A stretch of 64,000 bases of DNA from Azorinus chamasolen. Lineage: Eukaryota; Mollusca; Bivalvia; Cardiida; Solecurtidae. Each line of letters opens with the position of its first letter. Positions within the stretch are counted from its first letter, which is position 1. Location of the stretch: contig OY755252.1 of assembly GCA_963576725.1 (NCBI GenBank), positions 43,355,552-43,419,551 on the forward strand. Direction: 5' to 3'. The position numbers and the translations under genes are program-made. This document shows, one piece after another, positions 1 through 13,300 of this stretch. The notes beneath the pieces were generated by a model, which saw nothing but the letters and a program-made list of their open reading frames with translations, was not told the origin of the DNA and did no database searches.

Positions 1-561
1 ACCAATATATTTGACCTCTGACCTTGAAGGATGACCTTGACCTTGACATATTACCCCTCAAAATGTGCGGCTTCATGAGATACATATGCATGCCAAATAT
101 CAAATCTCTATCTGTACTGAGTCAAAAGTTATGACCGATGTTAAAGTTGCGTTAAAGTTACAGCCCAAAAACAGATAATTTGTCCTTTGATCCTGAAGGA
201 TGACCTTGACCTTGACATGTCACCCCTCAAAATGTGCAGCTTCATGAGATACACAAGCATGCCAAATATCAAGTCTCTATCTCTACTGGTCCAAAAGTTA
301 TGGCCAATGTTAAAGTCAGTGATTTGACCCATATATTTGACCTCTGACCTTGAAGGATGACCTTGACCTTGACATGTCACCCCTCAAAATGTGCGGCTTT
401 ATGAGATACATAGGCATACCAAATATCAAGTCTCTATCTGTACTGGCTCAAAAGTTATGACCAATGTTAAAGTTGCTGACAAACAAACAGACAAACAGAC
501 AAACAAACAAACAGACAGGGCAAAAACAATATGCCCCCCAGATTTGATCTGGGGGGCATAA
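1..561 (+). mobile_element. Pearl-like / non-autonomous Helentron-like element with ~150-bp tandem core
   Basis: Three tandem copies of a core (TTTGACCTCTGACC... to ...CAAAAGTTATGACC) start near 7, about 180 and 329. An (ACAG/ACAA)n tract at 479-520 follows, then a terminal hairpin: GCCCCCCAGAT with its complement ATCTGGGGGGC (533-559). This order of core repeats, tetranucleotide tract and end hairpin matches pearl elements of bivalves. Each core holds repeated TGACCTTGA, the nuclear-receptor half-site. The left edge is cut by the window. Confidence 0.6.
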
Positions 562-779
562 AAAGTTTCACAGTGAAAACGGACATAACCCAGTAAATAT
601 ATATAAGAGTTATGACCCCTTTCCAGACTGTGGCCAATGTGATGTCAAATGATGGGCTTATGAAAAGCAAAAATAAGTTATATGTAAATATATAAGATTG
701 ATGCTTTGTCAAGATGTATAGAACCAGGCAAGATACTACATTTTAACTCATTGAGAGGAAGACATATGTGAAATTTGAA

Positions 780-876
780 AGCTCTATAATGATCAGTTTA
801 GAAATGACAGCCAAAAAAAGAAAGTGTGACGGACGGACGGACGGACGGACAGACAGACAGACGACGGAAAAGTGAT
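780..876 (+). repeat. GACGG/GACA microsatellite tail of a pearl-like element
   Basis: (GGAC)n at 829-850 passes into (AGAC)n to 872. The sequence before it resembles the end of a tandem-core unit. No terminal hairpin is clear. Confidence 0.45.
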
Positions 877-1275
877 CCCTAAGTGACACACTGCCTTTCT
901 GCAGGTGACACAAAAAAGTACACTCACAGCACCAAGGCTACGGACATACCAACTTTTCTTTTCGGAAAAAAAGAGAGAGAAAAGTTTAAAAAGAGTCTGA
1001 CACTTATTTCTAAAATGCCGAAATTGCTAATGAGTATGAAATTTATGTATTTTCTTTTCATGTATCTGATTACGGTAGTCAGATTCTGAGTTGAACTCCA
1101 AATCTGACCAGTCAGATGTTTGAGAATGAATTAAATCTCAAGCAAAGGTTTTAGTACCAAAGGTCCTGGCCATTGACCTATTTAGAGTCTGGACCTACAC
1201 TGTTTGCAAAGTCCAAAAGGTGCCATTGCTTTTGTGTGGCTAAACTAATATTCAAAGAGGAAAAGAAAACCTTAC

Positions 1276-1326
1276 ATAGACAGGTCTGTCACTGAAGCCC
1301 AGGCCTGCCCTGTCATATGTACACAC
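1276..1326 (-). CDS. Hydrolase gene, fifth coding exon
   Basis: 51 bp (17 codons) with acceptor ATGTTTTGCAG and donor CTAT/GTAAGG, phase 0 on both sides. It encodes VCTYDRAGLGFSDRPVY. YDRAGxGxS is a hallmark of alpha/beta hydrolases and follows directly from the previous exon's KYSR. No further exon is visible between here and base 1, which is pearl-like repeat. Confidence 0.82.
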
Positions 1327-4300
1327 CTGCAAAACATAAAGGAAAATAAAAAGAATATACTCGTGAGTGCACAGGGCTTTTGTTTGCATATGAAATGATA
1401 CAGATTTTAACTCTTTGCACGCTAGCGGCGAAACTGTGATTACCTATGCAAACAGTTTGTATCCAGATGAGACGCTGCATAATGTGGCGTTTCATCAGGA
1501 TCCAAACTGTTTGTCATCTTGACTATATTTTTGCAAAAAAATGAGGGAAAGTTTATTTTAAGAATTGAAGCAGACGACAAATGTTGCAGACGAGAAATTA
1601 CTTAGCGTGCAAAGAGTTAATCTATAGAATCTCCTATGCCATATGAAAATTCAGATAATTTATAGTCATAAAGTCACTATTTCATACATAAATATTCATG
1701 GAGTTAAGGGTTATACCATGTCATGCCTTAGGTAAAATAAAGATAACTATCAACAAATACTCTTCCCTATTTGGTTAAGAAATCTAACCTCAGCTGGACA
1801 CAAGCTGGATCAAAATACACATAATTTAATCTGTTAACCTTTAACTCATTCAATCAAAGGCTATTTTCACTGCTAAAAAGGAGCATTTCCTTGAAAATGA
1901 GAATATTGTAAAACTGTGAAATTTTGAAACCATTGTGATAAATAGAGCATTTGCTCCACAACAGTTTCAGAAAGTGACAGAGGTGTCAGAGGGCGTCAAT
2001 ATGTGGGAATGCAATCAATTAACGAATATTTGTGCAAAAAAATAATGGTATCATGAAAATTAACCAATTCACCCATGGGTTATTTTTAGACCAAAGTCTA
2101 CCGAAAGGAGCATTAACTACAGAAAAGGAAAATTTAGAATTGTGTAGTTCTGAAACCGTAATAATTCAAAACTGTTTGACATACTGATAACTGTTGTAAC
2201 CCTTTCCTTCATATAAACCCTTCTTCACGCATTTGAAAACAGAGTAGACCCAGATCAGAAGCTCATGCAGGAGCTATCCGATCAGGGTCTGTTCTGTTTG
2301 CTTATGGTATAATATAGATTTGATTCTACACTTTCTGTTTGAACCAAAACATCCTGTGTACATTTGCCATAACAACATTTCAGCTAATAACTATTCATTA
2401 TGTTTTTATTCCTTACATGAGTATTGAACAGGGAAAAGGTTAAAGTGGACTGGCCCATAAGTGTTTAACTAGAGTGCATTCAGTATGAAAGGCCTAAATC
2501 TGCTACAGATGATTTTGAATGACAAACCATGCAGAATCTGATCAGAGTGCTCCTGCAGGATCACTCTGATCTGAGTCTACACTGTTTGCAAAATTAATGC
2601 TAGTATAATTGTTTTGTCTCATTCAAAAATTAAACCATTACTTTCATATTAACACGTTTCACGCCTTTGCAACAGAGAAGACCAAGATCATTCCTGTAGG
2701 AACCGTCTGATCAAGGTGTGCTCTGTTTGCTTCTGAAATTATATACATGTAGATCTGATCTGATCCTACAGTTTTTGTCTAAGCCAACAATTCCTTCATA
2801 TTTTGAACTTTAAGTTTAATAAATATTCATGATGTGTCCAATTCACGCATAAATGTTCATCAGGGAATGGGTTAACGCTTTCCCTCCTAGACTATATTTA
2901 CACCCAACCTCATTGAATCAATCTACCAACAAGAGCACCGCTGTGCAGCAAAATACGCCCGTCGGCAAAGTCAGTGATAAGCCAATTTAATAGGAAATTG
3001 AATCTGTTACAATGTGAAACTATCATTGGCAACTGCCTAGTAGAGCTATATATATAATATAGACCTGTTGTAACCAAATTAAATACTTAGCTTCATCACC
3101 ATACAGGGAAGACAGCTATTGATTTTGTGACAAGTCCAATGACTTTTCCTGCAGTAACCCCCCTTTTCATACATAGATTTTTAAAAGAAAATAGAAAATA
3201 CACTGAACGTTTCCAGGTGTATATATATATATGCATTCATAACAAACATAACAATTCCACTTAAATATATTAAAAAAAGGGGAGATAATTTAGTAGTGGG
3301 TGGGGCAATGTTGGTGATTATCGAACTTGACCAAGTCATTTTGACTATATACATGCTGACTAAGTTTGATGAGGATTGGATTTTATTTGTTTGAGTTAGA
3401 GAGCGGACAAAAAACGAATTTTGTTTAAAATTTGTTAAAAAGTTAATAAAAAAGGGGAGATAATTCAGAAGTGTGCAGGGCGATGATGCTGATTATCGAA
3501 CTTAGCCGAGTCATTTTGGCCATATACATGCTGACCAAGTTTGAAAAGGATCCGATTCAATTTGTTCGAGTTAGAGAGCGGACAAGAGAATTTTGTTAAA
3601 AATTTATTAAAAAAGGGGAGATAATTCAGAAGTGTGCAGGGCGATGTTGCTGATTATCGAACTTAGCCGAGTCATTTTGGCCATATACATGCTGACCAAG
3701 TTTGAAAAGGATCCGATTCAATTTGTTCGAGTTAGAGAGCGGACAAACAAAAGTTCACGGACGGACGGACGGACGGACAGACAGACAGACAGACAGACGG
3801 ACGGACGGACGGACGGACAACGCCACGACATAATACGTCCCGTCTGAAGACGGGCGTATAAAAAGGAGCATTAACTATAGAAAAGGCGATTTTGAAACCA
3901 TTGTGATAAATAGAGCATTTGCTCCTATATAGAAAAGGCGAATTTTGAAACCATTGTGATAAATATTTATCTCAATGGTTTCAATAAATGAGTTTTACAG
4001 AGGTGCAAAAAGGCGTAAGTAGGAGAGAATGAGTTAAAGAATTAAATATTTACATGCCAAATATTTGTTGTTTGCGAAACTTCTTGTCTATTGAAAATTA
4101 TTCTTTCTAAAAATTATTTTTTCTTTTATGCCCCTTTAAACAGTTTGGATCCTGATAAAATATTGAGATATTTCATGTCTCATACAGATCCAAACTATTT
4201 GCACAGGTACTCACAGAGCTGCCACTTATGTGTAAAGAGTTAAAAAGAGGAAATAGAAATAAAACATACTGTGAAATACAAAGCTAATGACATCCTTTAC

Positions 4301-7300
4301 AATCGAACATTATCTAGTGAACCAACGGTTACAGTATCAAAATAGCTAATGGACTGGTGCAGATTTTCCTTCCTGAAGATACTCAACTCCCACATAACCG
4401 GGTATCTAGGGAGCAGGTGTCACTTAGAAACACATATAAATAGACGCTTTTAAGTCAATTTTTATGATTAATCATCCCGCAAACAATGATCAGTGATTTA
4501 ACAGGTAATTAGGACTGCATCAAGCAAGAGCTTGCAACAAAAGACAATTATTATGGATGTGTTGCTGCTATATTTTGGAATCTAACATTCAAAGCTATAG
4601 ATAAAGGTGTGTTTTTCAAACATTTACTCCATGAATATTTATGTAAGAAATTATGGTATCACGAATAGTGACTGGATTATTTTTATAATGGCACATGTAC
4701 AAAGGATTTTTGGCTCAGACAGAAACTGTAGAATTAGATCTATATTATACCATAAGCAAACAGAGTAGACCTTGATCTGGGTCTACTCTGTTTGCAAAGG
4801 CATATTTATGAAATAAAGGGCTAACATACTAATATTTATTAGATACGAGTTATTTTTCTGTGACTTGAAATTTTCTATAATGTATTTCATCAAAGTATTG
4901 ATTGGGCATACACTATTTTCAAAATCTTTTTCTAACAGCATTTAGCAGATAAGAGTTTACCATAACCTCTTACCTCATGAATACTTATAATGTTAGAATC
5001 ATATCACTTAATGAATATTCATTGGCTGAATTTATAATGACGGCCATGTCAGGTCCAGATAAGGTACATAAAGTTCAAAATTTTCAAAAATAACTCCTTT
5101 ATTTCTCCACCAAACCCTATACTGTGACTACTCTATAGGATCGTCTTGAAGAGACGATTCTAAAGAGTGGTCACAGTATAGGGTTTGGTGGAGAAATGAC
5201 GATTTTAGTATTTGGGTATGCACCCTTATCTGTAGCTCTGCCATGACTTTTGGCCATGACAGAAACTTTTAAATCAGTTCTATATAGTTCATTAAAGAAG
5301 TATTCTGTTCGTATTTTTGCCAATTTTGAGATCAAAATAACTTTAGAGTGAGGATATGTGTGACTTGAAATTAGCTTAATAGTGTGTGCTAAAGTACATG
5401 ATAAGGAAGGAAGGAGATTTTTTATTACCTCATATTTTGTATTGGTAGACACTGTAGAGTAAGAACTATTATGATTTCATAAGCAAACAGAGCAGACCCT
5501 GATCAAACAACTCCAACAGGAGGTGTCTGATTTGGGTCTACTTTGTTTGCAAAGGTGTAAAAAAGCCTTCTATGAAACAAAGGGTTAATTTGTCTATTAC
5601 TGCCGTTGTACTTAACCCAGTCTACAATATGGACCGATTTATAATGACTTTTGCAAACAGTTTTGGTCCAGCTGAGACAAAAAGTAGTTCCATGTTTCAT
5701 CAGGATCCAAACTCTTTGACACCCAAAAGTAACAGAAGTAAAGCGTATTTAGAGTTGTAGCAGACCACATTTTTTTATCAGTATGATGTTGAAAAAGACC
5801 ACATCATTTTGCATATATATTATGACTGACTGACCTCTAGTGGTTAGATAATTTAAGAACATTAGCATGGATCTATCTTTAAGAACACTATCTCAATATT
5901 CTTACTCATGGTAACTACATTTTCAGCGTATTATTAATTTGAAATGGATGCTACAGGGTATCTTTCTAATTTTGTGCAATGCCATAAAAAGGTGCTATAT
6001 TGAAATATATCACCTTCTAAAACTTAATCCTTTACCTGTTCAATATTCATATAAGAAACAAATTGTGTTCGTGAAACACCATACCCCCAATATGACCTTT
6101 GACCTTGATCTTAATAAGTCACCCCTAAAAATGTTTGCCTCCATAAGTTGCACATGTATGTCAAGTATGTATGTTGAATTGTGACAACCTTATCGCCAAC
6201 ATTATAGTTGGGGACAAACAAACCAATCAACAGAAAGTAACCCCCCCTTCCCCAACCGGGGTTGAGGGGGAGGCAAAAATGACTATTTACTATTACCTGA
6301 ATTTTATAAAGGCATATGTACACAGGATATTTTGGTATTGTTTGGTATTGGTAGAAACTGTTCAGCCTGATCTACTATAATTTCATAAGCACACAGCAGA
6401 CCCTGTCAGATCAAATGGAGCCATCTGATCTGGGTTTACTCTGCAAATGCATGAAAACGCATATATATGATGCAAGGGTTGATCTAATTTATATTTGTGG
6501 TGTAATTATTTCCTACATGATCATTCCTGAGGTAAAGAAAGGTCTAATATTTTGGTGGTCAATGTTTGTTTTTTTGTTTGATTTTTTTTTTCATTACAGA
6601 AATCCTGACTCTACTGAAAGATGAACAACACAACCATTGCATTTGGAAAATTACTAGAAGAGATAAATGAGGAGAAAGCCCGCTTGCTGATGCCTGCCAT
6701 CATATATGTTTCAGTTCTCATGGCAAATGGATTACTTGGCAATATCATGGTATGTTTCTACTACAGCGTTAAGACAAAGACAACTCCAAGTACAATATTC
6801 ATTGTGTGTCTTGCAATCTATGACTTAACAGTCTGCTGTATATTCATGCCAACTGAAATCGTGGACATTGTGAAATTCTACACCTTTGACAACAGTATAG
6901 CTTGTAAAGTGCTTCGCTTCGTCAATTTCTTCACAGGGATGGGATCTGTTCTGACATTGCTTGCCATAGCCGTGGATCTTTACAAGCACATTCCCAGATC
7001 TGCTGACAAACAACTGACCCTAACACAGGCAAAGCTGATCTGTGTTGTAATTGCAGTGACTGCAGTCGCATTATCTTGGCCTTCAATTCTGATCTACAAC
7101 ACTCTTCCTATCAACATACCGAACAAGTATGGTCTAAATCTGAACGGTTCAAATTGTATGCTCACTGACGAGCAGGTATACAGACCATATGTCTGGGCAT
7201 TCAATGCTGTTCAGTTTATTTGTTTTATCATATTAACAACTGTACTGACTGTTCTATATGGTATAATTGGTCATACAATCTATAAGCACAGAAAACGAAT

Positions 7301-10300
7301 GTCTCGTTACAAGCTATATGGCTTAGGCAATAGAAAACAAGAGCAGGCTTCCCAATCAGAAACTACCACAAACAACAGCAGTCCAGGTAACTATGTTAAC
7401 ACACAAGAAAATGAGAACAACGGAGAACAAACTAATTCCAGAACAGAGAGATCTTCAAGAGTAACTAGACAGGAATTCAGCATAAATCTTTCATCAACAT
7501 CTTCACTGGAAAATATATCTTCAGTAGTCTCAACTGAGGATGAGGAGAGACACTTTGACCTTGACACAGATAATACTTGTTACCAGGGTAATAAACATAC
7601 TGATCAACGCATTTCTGAAGTTACAAGTGATTCTGATGATACACAACAGAATGCTGGGACAACAAACACGTCAGTTGATGTAATCATAGATCAACCCAAG
7701 ACAAATCAGCCAGTATCTAAACGAGGACAAAGACTCCATGGAAGAATGCTAACATTTGACAGGGATACTATACAAATCACACTGGTTATGATCGCTGTGA
7801 CTGGTTTGTTTATCATCAGCATGCTTCCATATTTGTGCCTGACTGTTTGGCGTATTTATGAAGGGAAACACGAGGACGAGTTCCTGTCTGATCAAGGTCT
7901 GCTGGCTTTCAAAATTGTGTCCAGGTCCTATCTACTGAATAGCAGTTTGAATCCCTGGATCTATGGGGTCTTCAATCGCAAATTCAGAAAGTACTATTAC
8001 AGTGTCTTCTGCTGCAAATTAAAATGACATTCAAACAAATAATGGCAGACCGAAGTACAAGGGCATGAACGAATATCCGGTTGGGTACGTTCTGGTGGGT
8101 ACCCTGGTACAACTTGAGTGCAAAGATACTGTATGCATGTTTACAGTCCTATTATATTGTATGTTAATTAATTTCCATGCCCATTTAGGTGTCACATTGT
8201 ATGGAAAACACAAGACATCATTATGAATTTTTATACATTTGTATTCTGATTGCTGAAAATGACACTGCGGAACAAGCAGAACAACTTTAGTGTGTACATA
8301 AGGTCAGTGAATCATGTGACCATAGACGATAAAGTAATTTTGAATCTATTGTTTCGCGTGACCTAACAATAAAACAGAAACTAGAACTGAAAGAAATTAC
8401 AAGTAGCTGGTTACATTTTCTCCACATTTTTTTTGTTTAAGTGGACGATGTGTTCAGACTGGGACCACTGTCTCTCTTGTTCTTTTCTATACTCCTCTGA
8501 TATCAGCTTTGAATTCTGGCTCCACTGTATCAATCGCTGCTTGTTAGTCACCATTTTTGTTTACTTTCTTTGAGCTAAGAAGTCACATGACAACCATGTT
8601 ACAGTTAAATTAATTTGCATTTTATGGATGATCTTCCCATGGTAAATCCTGTTCATTTCTTTAAAAGGAATCATTTTTTGAACATCCCAATTTGTTTGCT
8701 GGTGATTTGAAATCAACTTTGGACAAATATATCAATCTTTTCTATTTTTCATATGGAAAAGATGCTGAAAAATAAAGGGGACTTTTTATCAGTACTGAGT
8801 GTTAGTTGCGACATTGTGAACAAAAGGGATTTCTTGATTTAGCTGTTGAAACAATAAGAACTATGGCAACATGCAATTTATTAACTCTTTGCACACTAGC
8901 AGCGAAACTGTGATTACCTATGCAAACATAATGCGGCGTCTCATCAGGATCCAAACTGTTTGTCATCTTGACCATATTTTTGCAAAGAAATGAGAGAAAT
9001 TTTATTTTCAGAATTGAAGCAGACGACAATTGTTGCAGACGGAAAATTACTTAGCGCGCAAAGAGTTAATAAGTGGGTACCCAGGTACCTGCATGTAACT
9101 GAAGCTCTGATACCCAGGTCCTGCAAAGTACTGCAGAAACTTCTATAAGTACATTCATTCTACTTTAACCCTTTCTCTTATGAAAATGTGTGCATGAACT
9201 GAACACTTCATGAACATTAACTGAACACTTTATGAACATGAACTGAACACTTCATGAACATGAACTGAACACTTTATGAACATGAACTGAACACTTTATG
9301 AATATTCACTAACTTTAATTTTTATGCTGTAAAATGTAAGCAAAATATTTTGGCCTATATTAACTCTTTGCATGCTAAGTAATTTTTCATCTGCAACAAT
9401 TGTTGTCTGCTTCAATTCTAAAAATAAGATTTCTCTTATTTCTTTGCAAAAACATGGTCAAAGTGACAAAAAGTTTGGATCCAGATGAGACGCCGCATTA
9501 TGCGACGTCTCATCTGGATCCAAACTGTTTGCATATAGGTGAACACAGTTTCAATGCTAGCGTACAAAGAGTAAAGGAGCCAGATCTACTTTATTTCCTA
9601 AGCAAATAGAACAGGCCCTATTCAGACAGATCCTACAGAAGTTGTCTTATCTGGGTCAGCTGTATATGCAAAGGTATTAAAAGGTCTTCAAGAATGTTCA
9701 TGCCAGGCACCCCCCATTTTCATTACCAATATAAAACAAGAGCACCACAAGCGGGTGCCAACGCTCGTCTGTAGTCATTGTCAAGATAAACATGCATACC
9801 AAAAATGAAGGTTTTAAATGAAAAATTGAAGAAGTTATGGTCAATGCTCAGATTTCGGACAACAACGATGCGGACGCCGTAGTTACGACAATAGCTCGTG
9901 GCTTCTTCGAAACAGTCAAGCTAACTAGAACTATCACTAAAGGTGATGGAATACTCCCGCTCAGCTGCCTTGATCGCAAATCAAACAAACCCTTAACCAA
10001 AATTTTCTGATCTAAAACGAGCCATAATTCTGTCAAAATGCTTGACAGAGTTATGTACTATTGCCTACAGATGAAGCTTGTGATGGTGAACAAGTGTTCC
10101 AAGTTTCAAAGCTTTATCTCACAGGGTTATGAAAATAAGTGGACTTTAATAAAAACCTTAACCAAATATTCTAAGTTAAATAGGGCCATAATTCTGTCAA
10201 AATGCTTGACAGAGTTATGCACTCTTGCCTACAGGTGAAGCTTGTGATGGTGAACAAGTGTGTAAGGTTTCAAAGCATTATCCCAAGGGTTATGTAGATA

Positions 10301-13300
10301 TGTGGACTTTAACAAAAACTATAACCAAATAAATTAAGGTAAAAAGGGCCATAATTCTGTCAAAATCCTTGACAGAGTTATGTATTCTTGCCTACAGATG
10401 AAGCTTGTCATGGTAGGCAAGTGTGTAATAGTTCAAAGCTTTATCTCAAAGGGTTATGTAAATAAGTGGACTTAATTAGGTTGTGGAAAGACAGACAGAC
10501 TGAACGATCAACACACCGACTTGTATACACACCCTCTCAAACTTCATTCGCGAGGGTATAAATATAACACACGTGATTTTACTGTTGAGGCATAAAGTAG
10601 ATCACCTAAACATATAGCAGGGGTGTGATTACTGAAACTATTGAGGGGAGGGAAATGTCCTAAACCCCATTACATGATATTCCAAAACCATCAGATCTGA
10701 GCTGATCTCACTGAATGTGACAACTTTCATAATTTGGATCTCAAACTCAAAGGGAGGAAATCCTCTGAAAGGAGGAAAAATCACACCCCTGATATAGGCA
10801 AACAAAGCAGGCCCTGATCAAACAGCACCTACAGGAACTGTCTGATGTGGGGCTACTCTCTTTACAAAGGTGTAGAAATAAGAATTACTATGCTAGTAGT
10901 TTTGAAGTTTAGCTGTATTTTGGCGAGTTAGAAAAGTCATTAGATGCGAGCCTTTTCTGATGAGCCAAAATACAGCTTAACTTTAAAACTACATGTACTA
11001 GCATAGTAATTTATTTATCATGCAACACTAAGAAAAAATGGAGAAAATGAAGGAAAAGAAAATTTGCTCAAGCGGTTCCGCCCCCTGAATAAAAATACAT
11101 GCGAGTCAATATACAAAATGTATGTGACATCATATTAGCGTGCAGTGACGTCGTCGACTTTTAGAACATAAACAAACTGGATTTAATCCTTTTATATGGA
11201 CAAATAGTTGAGACAAAGGTGAGCAAATGTGTTAAATTTGATGTTTATATTAAATTATGCCCTTTTTGTCCTTCTGTTTTCAACCTATTGGCTGAACTAA
11301 ACTTTCATCCCAGTGGGGTCAGTACACATGCACTATACCTTACAAAATACAGTGTCGGCGTGGAAAATATGCTAGTAGGAAGTGGCTATATTTGATGATG
11401 TTGCATGATAAATGCCTTTTTATGGAGTAAAGGGTTAAAGACGCCTTATTATTATTCTCTATGCAGTCATTTTAACCCTTTACTTCATGAATATTTATGA
11501 AAGAAAGACATCATGAATATTTATTAGCTGAATTTTTACAATGACATGAAGTTGTTGAATCAGATGTATATTATTTCATAAGCAAACAGAGCAGATCCTG
11601 ATCAGATGGCTCCTATGAGCCGTCTGATCTGGGTCTTCTCTGTTTACAAAGGTGCAGAAAGGCATATTTATGAAGTAAATGGTTAAAGGGGATAAGCTGT
11701 ACTGTCAGAGTTCAATACCAGATGATAATCAAATGATGGGAAAACTGTTCTTACCCGACTATACTTTGCCACTTTGTCTACAACAAGGGCCCAAGCATCG
11801 GAGTTCATTCCAGTAGGAGCATCCAGAACAACTAAAATACAAAATACATTGTCAGTAAAACCTCTCTATAATGCCCACTAAATTACATCAAGTATTTTGT
11901 ATTAAAGGCAGGTGGCTGCTTAAAGCAAGGTGAAAGTAAAACAGAACGCTCCTATTGGAGCGTTCTGTTTTACTTTCACCTTGCTTTAAGCAGCCACCTG
12001 CCCTAAATACCAACCAATTAACACAATGTAGTGGTCGTTAAAGAGAGGTTTTACTGTAATACATATCAAACTTTATCCAACAAATGCTTAACCTTTTAAC
12101 CTCATGAATATTCATGTATATATAATGACATCATGCATACTGATTAGCTGAACTTTTGTAATGGTACATGAATACTGTTTTTTTTGGTTTGATTGTTGAT
12201 GCTTTTATTTTGCAGCAACTGTAGAATCAGAGGTTTATAATGTTATAAGCAGACCAGACCCTGATCAGACAGGATAGGGTGAATTTACCTTTAACCCTGT
12301 CCTCCATAAATACGCCTTTCTACGCCTCTGTAATAGTCACTTTTTGAAACCATTGTGATAAATACAGCATTTGCTCCTAAGGAGCAAATGCTCTATTTAT
12401 CACAATGGTTTCAGAACTACAAAATTCTAAAAAAGATCTTTTCTCTACTTAATGCTCCTTTTTTGGTAGATTTATTCAAAGAGGTTGGGTCTAAAAATAG
12501 CCTATGGAGGAAAGGGTTAATATATGAATATAAACAATCAATGTAATGGTTTCATAACCTTTTACTTCATGAATATTCATATTCATTTAACCCTTTCTCT
12601 GTAGAATATTCATGTAAGAAATAATGATATCATCAATATTCTTTGGTATTGGTAGAAACTGTATACATTATAATTTTATAATCAAACAGAGCAGACCTTG
12701 ATAAGTCGGCTCCTCCAGGAGATGCCTGATTGGGTCTTCTCTGTTTGTAAAGGTGTGAAAAAGTGTCTATATGAGGGTAAGGGTTAAGAAACAAGAGCAC
12801 CGCAAGCGGGTGCAAACGCTCGTCTGTCATCATTGTCAAGTTATGGTCAATGTTAAGATTATGGACGACGACACGGACGCCGGAGTTACGACAATAGCTC
12901 GTGATTTCTTCGAAACAGACGAGCTAATAATGATACCATGAATATTATTTAAACATTTTTTATAATGGCATATGACCACCACAAACAGAGGAATTTTGGC
13001 CATGGTAGAAACTGTACAATCAGATCATCTCACAAGTAAGTAGAGCAGACCCTGAGCTCCAGTAGGAGATGTCGGATCAGGGTCTACTCTATTTGCAAAG
13101 GCATTAAAAGGTGAATTTATGGAGTACAGGGTTGATAAGGTTTTACCATAATATTATATTGCACACTCACCTGTAGGTGATCCCTTGCCCTTACATGCCA
13201 AAAACAGTTTCTGTCCCCAGCCAATATCATAAACCTCCCCTGAAAATATACAATGCTTGAGTTATACAATAAACTAAAGCATACAGCAAGCTGGAGCAAA

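Larger units (their letters stand above)
9167..9690 (+). mobile_element. H1 MITE with internal tandem growth and an H4 insertion
   Basis: TTTAACCCTTTCTC start, a 22-bp tandem array, ATTTTGGCCTATAT, then an H4 element (9360-9574), then CCAGATCTACTTTATTTCC and a degraded hairpin. Confidence 0.55.

Noticed and set aside
5171..5452. 93-codon minus-strand frame
   Set aside because: Its 3' part is fold-back repeat N and the rest shows no codon bias or known domain.
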